From Thiobacillus sp. UBA3361 (GTDB taxonomy: Bacteria; Pseudomonadota; Gammaproteobacteria; Burkholderiales; Thiobacillaceae): a stretch of 19,147 nucleotides of DNA. Of this stretch, positions 7,734 to 14,213 are shown in pieces. A program made the translations under genes and the position numbers. Under the pieces are notes generated by a model, which made no database searches, was not told the origin of the DNA, and saw only the letters and a program-made list of their open reading frames with translations. The stretch is taken from the NCBI GenBank assembly GCA_002360535.1, contig DEQR01000037.1:1-19147 (forward strand), read 5' to 3'. The stretch's first letter is position 1; the number at the start of each line of letters is the position of its first letter.

Positions 7734-8636
7734 ATGATCAACTACAAGCAGCTCCACTATTTCTGGCACGTGGCCAAGGACGGCAGCATCGCCCGGGCCA
7801 GCCAGCGCCTGCACCTCACGCCCCAGACCCTGTCCGGCCAGATCGCCCTGCTGGAGGACAGCCTGGGGGTGCAACTGTTCCGCCGCGTGGGCCGACGGCT
7901 GGAGCTTTCCGAGATGGGTGAACTGGCCCTGTCCTACGCCGACGACATCTTCCGCGCCGGCGGTGAGCTGGAGCAGGTGCTGCGCACCAGCCCCAGCGGC
8001 CGTCCACGCCTGTTGCGGGTGGGCCTGGCGGACGTGCTGCCCAAGTCCATCGCCTACCATCTGCTGGCACCGGCCATGGACCTGGACGAGCCGGTCCACC
8101 TGGTCTGCCGGGAGGACAAGCTGCCCCGGCTGCTGGGGGAGCTGGCCACCCACCGGCTGGACCTGGTGCTGGCCGACAGCCCCATGCCGGCGGATGCCGA
8201 GGTGAAGGGCTACAGCCACAAGCTGGGGGAATGCGGCGTGGCCCTGCTGGCCCGGCCCGAACTGGCCGGACGATTGCAGGGCAGCTTTCCCGCCTGCCTG
8301 GAGGGGGCGCCGCTGCTGATCCCAGGCGAGGGCACCGCCATGCGGGGACGCCTGCTGCGCTGGCTGTCAGCCCAGGACGTGCACCCCCGCATCGTCGGCG
8401 AGTTCGACGACAGCGCCCTCATGCGGGCCTTCGGCCAGGGGGGCAGCGGCATCTTTCCCGCCCCGGCCCTCATCGCCGACCAGATCTGCCAGCAGGACGG
8501 TGTGCGGATCATCGGCCAGGCGGAGACCGTGATGGAACGTTTCTACACAATCTCAGTGGAGCGTCGTGTCAGCCACCCGGCAGTGCTGGCCATTCTGCAC
8601 GCAGCCAACCAAACCCTGTTCACGCCAGAAGATTGA
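7734..8636 (+). CDS. nhaR: LysR-type transcriptional regulator, NhaR subfamily
   Basis: 300 residues (Escherichia coli NhaR has 301). The N-terminal helix-turn-helix covers about residues 4-62: YKQLHYFWHVAKDGSIARAS and LHLTPQTLSGQIALLEDSLG are very close to the NhaR signature. An effector-binding domain of two Rossmann-like halves follows (about 92-295). Known NhaR activates the Na+/H+ antiporter gene nhaA in response to Na+. There is no nhaA here; the nearby sodium-related genes are the Mrp cluster, sbtA and the CaCA exchanger. It is divergent from htpX and lies 47 bases before the CsoSCA-like gene, with which it is probably co-transcribed. The ribosome binding site before ATG 7734 is weak. 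Targets are inferred from context only. Confidence 0.9.
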   Translation: MINYKQLHYFWHVAKDGSIARASQRLHLTPQTLSGQIALLEDSLGVQLFRRVGRRLELSEMGELALSYADDIFRAGGELEQVLRTSPSGRPRLLRVGLADVLPKSIAYHLLAPAMDLDEPVHLVCREDKLPRLLGELATHRLDLVLADSPMPADAEVKGYSHKLGECGVALLARPELAGRLQGSFPACLEGAPLLIPGEGTAMRGRLLRWLSAQDVHPRIVGEFDDSALMRAFGQGGSGIFPAPALIADQICQQDGVRIIGQAETVMERFYTISVERRVSHPAVLAILHAANQTLFTPED

Positions 8637-8683
8637 CGCCAACTGGGGCCTTGGGCATCGTACCCTTACTCACGAGGATGGAT

Positions 8684-9736
8684 ATGGACACCTACAGCAA
8701 ACCGATCGCCGAACGCATCGACTGGTTGTTCGACTTGGCCGCGCGCTACTCCGACACCTACACCAGCCCGGAAACCTGGATGGCGCGCCTGCGCTACCTG
8801 GCCCTGCACCCCACCGACATCATCGCCCTCAAGTGCATGGACGGGCGCATCAACATCCCGGTGGCCACCCATACCCCACCCGGCATCATCCAGCCCTTCC
8901 GCAACCTGGGCGGCATGTTCAACCTGGGCTGGCCCCACCTCAACGAAGCCCTGGCCCACCACGTCCTGCGCACCGCGCGGCAGGGCCGGCAGACCCTGGC
9001 CCTGATCACCTACCACTTTTCCAAGGGCGACCCCGGCCGGGGCTGCGCCGGCTTCAACTACGACACCGCCGCCGCCATCGCCCACACCCACGCCATCAAG
9101 GCCCAGGTGGAAGACGTGTTCGGACGCGGCCATGGCGGCGTCTATCCCATCGTCTGCGGCTTCGAGACCGATGAGGACGCCCTGATCCTGCACGGCGACC
9201 ACAGCGGCCAGCTCAATCTCGCGGAACTGTCGCCGACGGAGGCCGACGCCTTGCCGGCGCGCCTGGCCACCCTCTATCCGGACATGTCGCGGCAGATGCG
9301 CGACGACCTGATGCCACTGCTGCTCGGCAACCTGGAGCGCATCGCCCAGGTGCGCGGCCAGGACCGCGCCCTCGACATCGAACACCGGGAATGGATGATC
9401 TGCGTCGGCCGCGGCTTCGACTTCCTGCACATGCCCAACCTGGCACTCATCATCGGCCCCTACAGCCCCAACCTCGAAGACCCCATCCGCAAGGCCGCCA
9501 GCATCATCCTCAACAACATGCGGGCCGGCCGCATCCCCGACGACGGCTTCCTGCTTCTGGCCTCCGCCCCCTACGAGGAACTGGGCGTGGACCGCGCCCG
9601 CGCCGAAGTGAAAGCCCGTTTCATGGCCGAATTCACCGCTCAGCTCATCGGCCGGGAATTCCCCGCCCTGGCCGAAAAAATGCACAGCCGCACAGCCGTG
9701 CTCAACTGGCAGTCGCGGGCGTTGGAGCAGGTGTAG
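8684..9736 (+). CDS. CsoSCA-like (beta-carbonic anhydrase superfamily) protein lacking the N-terminal domain
   Basis: 350 residues. It carries the beta-CA zinc/active-site pattern C51-M-D53-G-R55, an RN-x-GG element at 73-77 (FRNLGGMFNLG) and a H111/C121 pair (YHFSKGDPGRGC). The same order occurs in the CsoSCA encoded at 15425-16978: C176-A-D178-G-R180 and H245/C256. Further parallels are GFETDEDALILH (159-170) against GVDTDTDAIKVH, and VGRGFDFLHMPN (241-252) against VGDGFEEVQMRN. The roughly 125 residues that precede the catalytic domain in CsoSCA are absent, so it may be cytosolic. ATG 8684 is chosen because GAGG lies 6 bases before it; ATG 8678 directly abuts that GAGG. It follows nhaR after 47 bases, probably in one operon. 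Catalytic activity is inferred; a regulatory or inactive role is possible. Confidence 0.7.
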   Translation: MDTYSKPIAERIDWLFDLAARYSDTYTSPETWMARLRYLALHPTDIIALKCMDGRINIPVATHTPPGIIQPFRNLGGMFNLGWPHLNEALAHHVLRTARQGRQTLALITYHFSKGDPGRGCAGFNYDTAAAIAHTHAIKAQVEDVFGRGHGGVYPIVCGFETDEDALILHGDHSGQLNLAELSPTEADALPARLATLYPDMSRQMRDDLMPLLLGNLERIAQVRGQDRALDIEHREWMICVGRGFDFLHMPNLALIIGPYSPNLEDPIRKAASIILNNMRAGRIPDDGFLLLASAPYEELGVDRARAEVKARFMAEFTAQLIGREFPALAEKMHSRTAVLNWQSRALEQV

Positions 9737-9810
9737 GCAGAATCGCCAAACCCCTCGCCAACACTCCAGGACCGCCAGCCCCGGTTCAGGACGAATCGCC
9801 TTTAGGCCAA

Positions 9811-9837
9811 TAAAACGCCCCCGACCTGCGGAGGCGT
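9811..9837 (-). terminator. Rho-independent terminator after sbtB
   Basis: On the minus strand an 8-base-pair stem forms between 9837-9830 (ACGCCTCC) and 9822-9815 (GGGGGCGT) with one G-U pair and a 7-base loop, followed at once by TTTATT. It lies about 53 bases past the sbtB stop and would end the long cso-sbtAB transcript. On the plus strand the hairpin is not followed by T residues, so it does not look bidirectional. The rest of 9737-9889 holds no gene I can support. Confidence 0.82.
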
Positions 9838-9889
9838 CAACAAGAGGCGGTCGCCCCGGCTGTTAAGACTTGGGTTCTGGCGCTGTGCC

Positions 9890-10183
9890 TCAGGCGCTGT
9901 GCACTTCCACAGGGCTGGAGAAGATGAGCAGGCCGTAGTGGGCCTCGTATTCGCGGCGCAGGTGGTCCGCCACCCGTTCGGCCAGGGCCGGGTCGCACAG
10001 GATGTCGACGCGGATGTTGCCTTCCTTGCGCCAAGCGCCGCTGCGCCGGCCGTGGGTGCCCAGGCCCCGCGCGTCGGTGATGGTGTAGCCGGTTACGCCC
10101 AGGGGGGGCAGTTCCTCTTCCAGCAAGGGTTCCAGCACGGCTTCGCAGACGATGGTGAGCAGCAGGCGGTTGGGGGTGTTCAT
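9890..10183 (-). CDS. sbtB: PII-like regulator of bicarbonate transport (SbtB)
   Basis: 97 residues with a ferredoxin-like PII fold pattern: strand LLLTIVCEAVLE (7-18), a T-loop region about 37-55 (DARGLGTHGRRSGAWRKEG), then NIRVDILCDPALAERVADHL (56-75) and a final strand YGLLIFSSPVEV (83-94). SbtB trimers bind SbtA from the cytosol and adenyl nucleotides such as cAMP or AMP, controlling bicarbonate uptake. The C-terminus stops at EVHSA without the CGPxGC-type redox loop found in some cyanobacterial SbtB proteins, so it resembles the short form. The start lies two bases after the sbtA stop, a strong sign of joint function; it is the last gene before the terminator. Confidence 0.88.
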   Translation of the reverse strand: MNTPNRLLLTIVCEAVLEPLLEEELPPLGVTGYTITDARGLGTHGRRSGAWRKEGNIRVDILCDPALAERVADHLRREYEAHYGLLIFSSPVEVHSA

Positions 10184-10185
10184 GG

Positions 10186-11130
10186 TCAGCCTCCGAGGCG
10201 GTACAGGGTTTGCGCCATCCAGTAATACACCGGAATGCCCACGAACAGGTTGAACGGAAAGGTCACGCCCAGGGCGGCGCCGATGGATAGGCCGGGATTA
10301 GCCTCGGGCACGGCGATGCGCATGGCGGCGGGGGCGGCAATGTAGGAGGCGCTGGCGTAGAGGGTGGCTAGGAGCAGGGCGCCGCCCAGGGTCAGACCCA
10401 CCGACCAGGCCACCAGGACGCCGAGAAAACCGGCGATGAGGGGCATGCCCATGGCAAAGCCAATGAGGAAGGGGCCGTGGGCGCGCAGGTCCGCCACCCG
10501 GCCGGCGGCCACCAGGCCCATTTCCAGCAGAAACAGGGCCAGCACGCCCTTGAACAGGTCGAAGAACAGCTTGTCCAGGGGCTTGATGCCTTCCGGGCCG
10601 GCCAGGAAGCCGATCAGCAGGCCGCCGGCCAGCAGGAAGATGCTCTTGCCGAAGAAGACCTCGTGCAGCAGCTTGCCCCAGCGCACCGACCCCTGGCCGT
10701 GGCGGGCCAGCAGGACGCCGATGAGCAGGGCCGGCATTTCCAGCAGCACCAGGAAGACGATCATGTAGCCCTCGTAGGCCTGAGCTTCCTGGGCCAGGAA
10801 GGTGACGCCGACGGAGAAGGTGACCACGCTGACCGAGCCGTAATGGGCGGCGATGGAGGCGGAGTCGGCGCGGTTCATGCGTCCCACCCAGCGCAACAGG
10901 GGGAAGGCGATAAAGGGGATCAGCGCGCCGGCCAGGACGATGAAGGCGCCGTCCAGCAGCATGCCTGGCTCGGCATGTTCCGCCAGCATCACCCCGCCCT
11001 TCAGGCCGATGGCCAGGAGCAGGAAGATGGACAGGGCATCGTAGATGCTGGACGGGATCTTCAGGTCCGAGCGGGCCAGGCCGGCGGCCACGCCCAGCAG
11101 GAAGAACAAGACGACCGGTTCAAAGCTCAT
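10186..11130 (-). CDS. sbtA: Sodium-dependent bicarbonate transporter SbtA
   Basis: 314 residues with about ten membrane helices in two halves. The N-terminus (SDLKIPSSIYDALSIFLLLA, about 21-40) and the segments AIGLKGG (40-46) and HYGSVSVVTFSVGVTFL (from about residue 95) are family signatures, as is ASASYIAAPAAMRIAVPEAN (from about 263). SbtA imports bicarbonate with Na+ across the inner membrane and supplies the pool used by the carboxysome. It is slightly shorter than many cyanobacterial forms, mainly in the central loop. The gene starts 4 bases after the SulP-like gene and sits directly before sbtB. Placement at the end of the cso operon ties its expression to carboxysome genes. Confidence 0.94.
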   Translation of the reverse strand: MSFEPVVLFFLLGVAAGLARSDLKIPSSIYDALSIFLLLAIGLKGGVMLAEHAEPGMLLDGAFIVLAGALIPFIAFPLLRWVGRMNRADSASIAAHYGSVSVVTFSVGVTFLAQEAQAYEGYMIVFLVLLEMPALLIGVLLARHGQGSVRWGKLLHEVFFGKSIFLLAGGLLIGFLAGPEGIKPLDKLFFDLFKGVLALFLLEMGLVAAGRVADLRAHGPFLIGFAMGMPLIAGFLGVLVAWSVGLTLGGALLLATLYASASYIAAPAAMRIAVPEANPGLSIGAALGVTFPFNLFVGIPVYYWMAQTLYRLGG

Positions 11131-11134
11131 GGAC

Positions 11135-11935
11135 CTATCCGTACTGTTCCAGCAGGGTCTTCAGGGCCTGCTCCTTGGAGCGGAAGATGCGCTCCGGCGG
11201 CAGGGTCTTGTGGATCTCGGCCCGCTCCAGCACTTCCAGCACCTGCTTCTTCAGGCCGCTGAGATACAGCTTCACGCCGCCCTGCTCCAGGCGCCGGGCC
11301 AGGTCGGTGAGCTTTTCCTCGCCGGACACGTCGATCTCGTTGATGCCGCTGCCGATGAGCAGGATGGCCTTGGCCTCCGGGAAACGGCGCCCAGCCTCGA
11401 GCATCATGTCCTCGAAGTAGGACACGTTGACGAAGTTGACCGTGGCGGCCAGGCCGTCGTGGCGGTGGGTGTGCCAGGCGTGGCGCATGGCGCCCGGATT
11501 GATCAGCCCCAGCACCGCCAGCATGATCACCGCCGCCAGCACCGCCAGGGGCAGGTGGTAGAGCAGGCTGGTGAGGGACAGCAGGGTGAGCAGCACCAGG
11601 AGGCCGGCGAACACCGAGGACAGGCCGGTGACCGCGCCGGCGTTCGGGTTCACCGCCGAGCGGGAAAACGATCCACTCACCGGGAAGGACTGGGAGGCGG
11701 CGCCGACCACGTTGGCCAGGCCCTGGCCAATCAGTTCCTGGTTGGGATCGATGCGCGCCCGGGTCTTGGCGGCCATGGCCTTGGCGATGGAGATGGCCTC
11801 CATGAAGGCCACCAGGGAGATCACCAGGGCGGCGGACAGCAGGGCGGTGAAGTCGGACCAGCCGATCTTCGGCACGGACAGGCTGGGCAGGCCGGGTGGA
11901 ATGGCGCCCACCACCTCGCCGCCGGGCGGATTCAT
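11135..11935 (-). CDS. Reduced SulP-type anion transporter: partial transport domain plus STAS domain
   Basis: 266 residues, while SulP transporters usually have about 500-700. It opens with GEVVGAIPPGLPSLSVP (6-22), which in full SulP proteins lies in the middle, before TM8. TM8-12 regions follow (about 30-54, 66-95, 104-126, 130-146). After HDGLAATVNF (159-168), the normal start of the next helix, the sequence jumps to VSYFEDMMLEAG (171-182), already the STAS entry, so the last helices and linker are missing. The STAS domain (about 171-262) keeps NEIDVSGEE (199-207). ATG 11935 overlaps the preceding stop (ATGA), an in-frame TGA lies about 30 bases upstream, and AGGA precedes it. No N-terminal half exists in any frame nearby. 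It may be a decayed bicarbonate/sulfate transporter or a repurposed subunit. Confidence 0.75.
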   Translation of the reverse strand: MNPPGGEVVGAIPPGLPSLSVPKIGWSDFTALLSAALVISLVAFMEAISIAKAMAAKTRARIDPNQELIGQGLANVVGAASQSFPVSGSFSRSAVNPNAGAVTGLSSVFAGLLVLLTLLSLTSLLYHLPLAVLAAVIMLAVLGLINPGAMRHAWHTHRHDGLAATVNFVNVSYFEDMMLEAGRRFPEAKAILLIGSGINEIDVSGEEKLTDLARRLEQGGVKLYLSGLKKQVLEVLERAEIHKTLPPERIFRSKEQALKTLLEQYG

Positions 11936-12168
11936 GGCGGTTCCTGTTTCTCGGCGGCCGACTCGTCACGACGCAGCAACCAGGCATGGGCGGCCAAGGC
12001 GGTCACCACCACCGCCAGGATCGCGGGAACGGCCTCGCGTGCCAGCAGATACACCAGCATTCCACAAGCCAGCATGGCCAGCAGCATGGGCCAGGGATCC
12101 TCGCCGAACAGCAGCCTGGCCCAGGCCGGCTCGGCCTTTTCCCCTTCAATCAGGTTGTCGTCGTGCAT
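11932..12168 (-). CDS. Small two-helix membrane protein
   Basis: 78 residues: an acidic N-terminus (MHDDNLIEGEKAEP), two hydrophobic helices at about 26-44 and 46-63 joined by a short turn around AREAVP, and a charged tail rich in Glu/Arg. A good ribosome binding site (GAGGAG) lies 5 bases before ATG 12168, and the stop overlaps the ATG of the SulP-like gene. I recognise no named family. It shows no similarity by eye to the missing SulP N-terminus. Its place suggests a partner of the reduced SulP or of SbtA, which is inference. Confidence 0.68.
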   Translation of the reverse strand: MHDDNLIEGEKAEPAWARLLFGEDPWPMLLAMLACGMLVYLLAREAVPAILAVVVTALAAHAWLLRRDESAAEKQEPP

Positions 12169-12177
12169 GTCGGCTCC

Positions 12178-12399
12178 TCAGTCCGGCCAGACGCGCCGGG
12201 GGTGGAGGGCACGTGCCGGTTCCTCCGCTGTGGCGGGAATGGCGGCGGCCGGCTCCGGGTGCTTGGTCCTGGGTGCCGGCGGGGCGGGCTTGGCGGCCTT
12301 TTGGGGCCTGGGTCCCTTGGTCGCCGTCTTGGCCGTGGGCGTGGTCTTGCCCTTGGCCGGCTTGATGCTGGCGCTCAGCTTGTCTTCCAGTCTGCTCAT
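12178..12399 (-). CDS. mcdB: McdB-like carboxysome-positioning adaptor
   Basis: 73 residues, low-complexity and intrinsically disordered: rich in Lys, Pro, Ala and Thr from residue 13 to 63, basic overall. The C-terminus RRVWPD carries a single tryptophan (W71); alpha-carboxysome McdB proteins are known for a conserved tryptophan near the C-terminus. It follows the ParA-like gene after 7 bases, with AAGGAG inside the mcdA end as ribosome binding site. McdB binds carboxysomes and stimulates the ATPase McdA, so that shells are spread along the nucleoid. Assignment rests on position, composition and the C-terminal Trp, since the family is poorly conserved. It is at the short end for this family. 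Confidence 0.75.
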   Translation of the reverse strand: MSRLEDKLSASIKPAKGKTTPTAKTATKGPRPQKAAKPAPPAPRTKHPEPAAAIPATAEEPARALHPRRVWPD

Positions 12400-12406
12400 G
12401 GTGCCC

Positions 12407-13054
12407 TCACTCCTTTCCTGCGATGTCCTCGATCACTTGATCCATTTCCCGGGCCGCCTCGCGGCCGCGAAAGCCCATCTGGTACACGCTGCGTCCCTCC
12501 AGGGCGGCGTTGCGGTAGGCCGCCCGGCGTCGAACCACGCTGTCCAGGACGGGCAGTTCCAGGCCGGCCAGGGTGGCGGCCATGGCCCGGGTCAGGGCGC
12601 TGCCCGGCTCCGCCTGGTTCACCACCAGCCAGGCCTTGAGCCCCGGGTTGGTTTGGCGGGCCTGGCGCACCACCGCCACGGTTTCGGCGCTGGCCCACAG
12701 GTCCAGGGGCGAGGGCAGCACCGGGATCAGCACCGCCCGGGCCCGTTCCAGGACCTGCCGGGTGATGGCCATGTCCAGGGAGGGCGGACAGTCCACCACC
12801 ACCCGGTCATGGCGCCGGGCCGCCCGTGCGATGGCGCCCAGCGGGTCGGCGCCCCCGGCCAGGACCCGGGGTAGGCCCTGGGTCCCATCGCCCCCGGACC
12901 CCCAGGCCACCCAGTGGCCCATGGCCCCCTGGGGATCGGCGTCCACCAGGCCGACGCTGCCACGCCGGACCAGGCCGGCGGCCAGGTTCAGGGCCAGGGT
13001 GGTCTTGCCGCAGCCGCCCTTGAGGTTGGCCAGGGCCAGCACCCAGGCGGCCAT
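12407..13054 (-). CDS. mcdA: ParA/MinD-type ATPase McdA, carboxysome positioning
   Basis: 215 residues. The deviant Walker A box KGGCGKTT lies at 12-19 with the signature lysine K12; Walker A' is VGLVDADPQG (34-43); the Walker B region is RVVVDCPPSLD (84-94). This is the P-loop of ParA-family partition ATPases without an N-terminal helix-turn-helix domain. In alpha-carboxysome operons the ParA homologue is McdA, which binds nucleoid DNA nonspecifically in its ATP form and, with McdB, distributes carboxysomes between daughter cells. Its ATG lies four bases past the acRAF stop and mcdB follows closely. A chromosome-partition ParA is unlikely in this context. Confidence 0.9.
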   Translation of the reverse strand: MAAWVLALANLKGGCGKTTLALNLAAGLVRRGSVGLVDADPQGAMGHWVAWGSGGDGTQGLPRVLAGGADPLGAIARAARRHDRVVVDCPPSLDMAITRQVLERARAVLIPVLPSPLDLWASAETVAVVRQARQTNPGLKAWLVVNQAEPGSALTRAMAATLAGLELPVLDSVVRRRAAYRNAALEGRSVYQMGFRGREAAREMDQVIEDIAGKE

Positions 13055-13058
13055 GACC

Positions 13059-13328
13059 TCAATCCCCGGCCTTGCCGTTGGCCAGGGCGTCCACCCGGCC
13101 GGCGAAGGTGTACTCGTCCGGCCCCAGGGCCGCGTCCCGGGCCGCCACGCTGACGCTCACGTGGGTCTTGGCAAAGTTGAGGTCCGGGTAGTAGCCGCTC
13201 TTTTCCGAGAGCTTGGCCAGACCTTCCAGGAACGCGCGGGTGGCGGCGTAGTCGGGAAACTCGAAGCGCCGGGTCATCACCGGGGGCTTGGCCTGCACCT
13301 GCCAGCCGGCGGGGGGATGTTCAGCCAT
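13059..13328 (-). CDS. acRAF: acRAF, pterin-4a-carbinolamine dehydratase-like Rubisco assembly factor
   Basis: 89 residues with the PCD fold pattern: GWQVQAKPPVMTRRFEFPDY (8-27), then AFLEGLAKLSEKSGYYPDLN (32-51) and FAKTHVSVSVAARD (52-65). In true PCD enzymes the middle reads HHP; here it is YYP, so the catalytic histidines are gone. That replacement is typical of acRAF proteins in alpha-carboxysome operons, which help assemble Form IA Rubisco rather than act as dehydratases. Its ATG at 13328 overlaps the end of the ferritin-like gene by eight bases. It lies between that gene and mcdA, the usual alpha-carboxysome order. Confidence 0.88.
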   Translation of the reverse strand: MAEHPPAGWQVQAKPPVMTRRFEFPDYAATRAFLEGLAKLSEKSGYYPDLNFAKTHVSVSVAARDAALGPDEYTFAGRVDALANGKAGD

Positions 13329-13797
13329 GACAGACCTCCTTCACGAAGCGGTCCGGGTCGCAACCCTTCTCCGCCAGATCACGCAACATGCGCTCCAACT
13401 CCGCCAGGTGCCCTTCCTCGTCCGCCAGCAATTCGGCGAACAGGGCCGCCGCCACGCCGTCGCGGCAACGCTCCGCGTAATGCAAGGCATCCTGGTAGAG
13501 CCGCACCGCGTCCAGTTCGAGCTGCCAGTCCAGTCTCAGCATCTCTTCCAGGTCCCGGCCCGGCCGCACCGGCTTCAGCCGGGTGCCGTTGGGGGCCAGG
13601 CCCAGGCTGAGCAGGTGGCAGATCAACTTGCCGGCATGGCCCTGTTCCTCGTCGGCCTCCCGGCGGAAGTAATCCGCCAGCCCGTCCTCCCGCCACAGCC
13701 GGCACAGGCAGGACTGGGTCAGGTACTGCTGCACCACGGAAAGCTCGTGGTCCAGGGCCTGGGTGAGGTAACCGGCCAAGCGGGGATTCGCCACCAT
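13321..13797 (-). CDS. Bacterioferritin-like protein of the carboxysome operon
   Basis: 158 residues forming a four-helix ferritin-like protein, the length of classic bacterioferritin. All six ferroxidase ligands sit at bacterioferritin numbering: E18, E51, H54, E94, E127 and H130. The haem-binding Met52 is replaced by Gln52, so it probably does not bind haem. Related genes recur in alpha-carboxysome operons; their role in iron or redox handling is unsettled. ATG 13797 (MVANPRL) is preferred because GAGG lies 9 bases before it; ATG 13806, three codons earlier, directly abuts that GAGG. The stop falls inside the start of acRAF. It contains several cysteines (C30, C32, C60, C111, C156), more than usual for a bacterioferritin. 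Confidence 0.87.
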   Translation of the reverse strand: MVANPRLAGYLTQALDHELSVVQQYLTQSCLCRLWREDGLADYFRREADEEQGHAGKLICHLLSLGLAPNGTRLKPVRPGRDLEEMLRLDWQLELDAVRLYQDALHYAERCRDGVAAALFAELLADEEGHLAELERMLRDLAEKGCDPDRFVKEVCHG

Positions 13798-13808
13798 GAT
13801 GCTCATCC

Positions 13809-14147
13809 TCAGCTGCGTTGGGCCGACACCTCGCCGTCCCGGCCGCCGCCGCCGGCGCTGGGCGAGCCGGGCAGCACGCCCTCCACCTCGGAGTGCACCC
13901 GGGCGATGATGTGGGCGGCCACCAGTCCGTCGCCCACCCGCTCGCAGGCGTCCGCCCCGGCGCGGACGGCCGCGTTCACGGCGCCGGTCTCGCCGCGCAC
14001 CATGACGGTGACGTAGCCGCCGCCGACAAACTCCCGCCCCACCAGGCGTACTTCGGCGGCCTTGGTCATGGCGTCCGCCGCTTCGATGGCGGGCACCAGG
14101 CCGCGGGTTTCGATCATTCCCAATGCAATTCCGTGTACATCTGCCAT
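13809..14147 (-). CDS. csoS1B: Carboxysome shell hexamer protein CsoS1, C-terminally extended copy (CsoS1B-like)
   Basis: 112 residues, a single BMC domain (about 4-92) nearly identical to its two upstream paralogues: GIALGMIETRGLVPAIEAAD, the pore loop FVGGGYV (about residues 40-46) and HIIARVHSEVEGVLP. It differs by a tail GSPSAGGGGRDGEVSAQRS beyond the BMC fold, as in CsoS1B of other alpha-carboxysomes. Hexamers tile the facets of the shell and let bicarbonate and RuBP pass through the central pore. The leader AAGGAG..GAA-ATG is shared with the other two copies. The stop lies 11 bases before the ferritin-like start. Which paralogue matches S1A, S1B or S1C of other species is by position and tail only. 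Confidence 0.93.
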   Translation of the reverse strand: MADVHGIALGMIETRGLVPAIEAADAMTKAAEVRLVGREFVGGGYVTVMVRGETGAVNAAVRAGADACERVGDGLVAAHIIARVHSEVEGVLPGSPSAGGGGRDGEVSAQRS

Positions 14148-14184
14148 TTCTGTTCTCCTTCAATTCGGTTATCGACGCGAGGGG

Positions 14185-14199
14185 GGCGGCAAGCCCGCC
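14185..14199 (-). other. GC-rich hairpin between second and third csoS1 genes
   Basis: On the minus strand GGCGG and CCGCC form a 5-base stem (14199-14195 with 14189-14185) with a 5-base loop, flanked by partly complementary GAG/CTC bases. There is no T-run after it, so it is not an intrinsic terminator. It may protect or process the mRNA between the shell genes. Confidence 0.4.
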
Positions 14200-14213
14200 T
14201 CACGCCTTGTGCC

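Noticed and set aside
11936..12177. A frameshifted or split N-terminal half of SulP upstream of the short SulP gene
   Set aside because: The SulP frame has a TGA about 30 bases upstream of ATG 11935, and the DNA from there to mcdB encodes a different two-TM protein; no SulP TM1-7 motifs appear in any frame.
11045..12874. A 609-residue plus-strand open frame opposite SulP, mcdB and mcdA
   Set aside because: Its translation is Gln/His/Gly-rich and typical of the antisense of GC-rich genes; the minus-strand genes are well supported.
12407..13054. Plasmid or chromosome partition ParA as sign of a mobile element
   Set aside because: No ParB, parS or mobility genes are visible, and a ParA homologue at this place in a cso operon is the known carboxysome positioner McdA.
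13798..13806. Start of the ferritin-like gene at ATG 13806
   Set aside because: The GAGG there abuts the ATG, while ATG 13797 has the same GAGG at a normal 9-base distance and gives exact bacterioferritin residue numbering.
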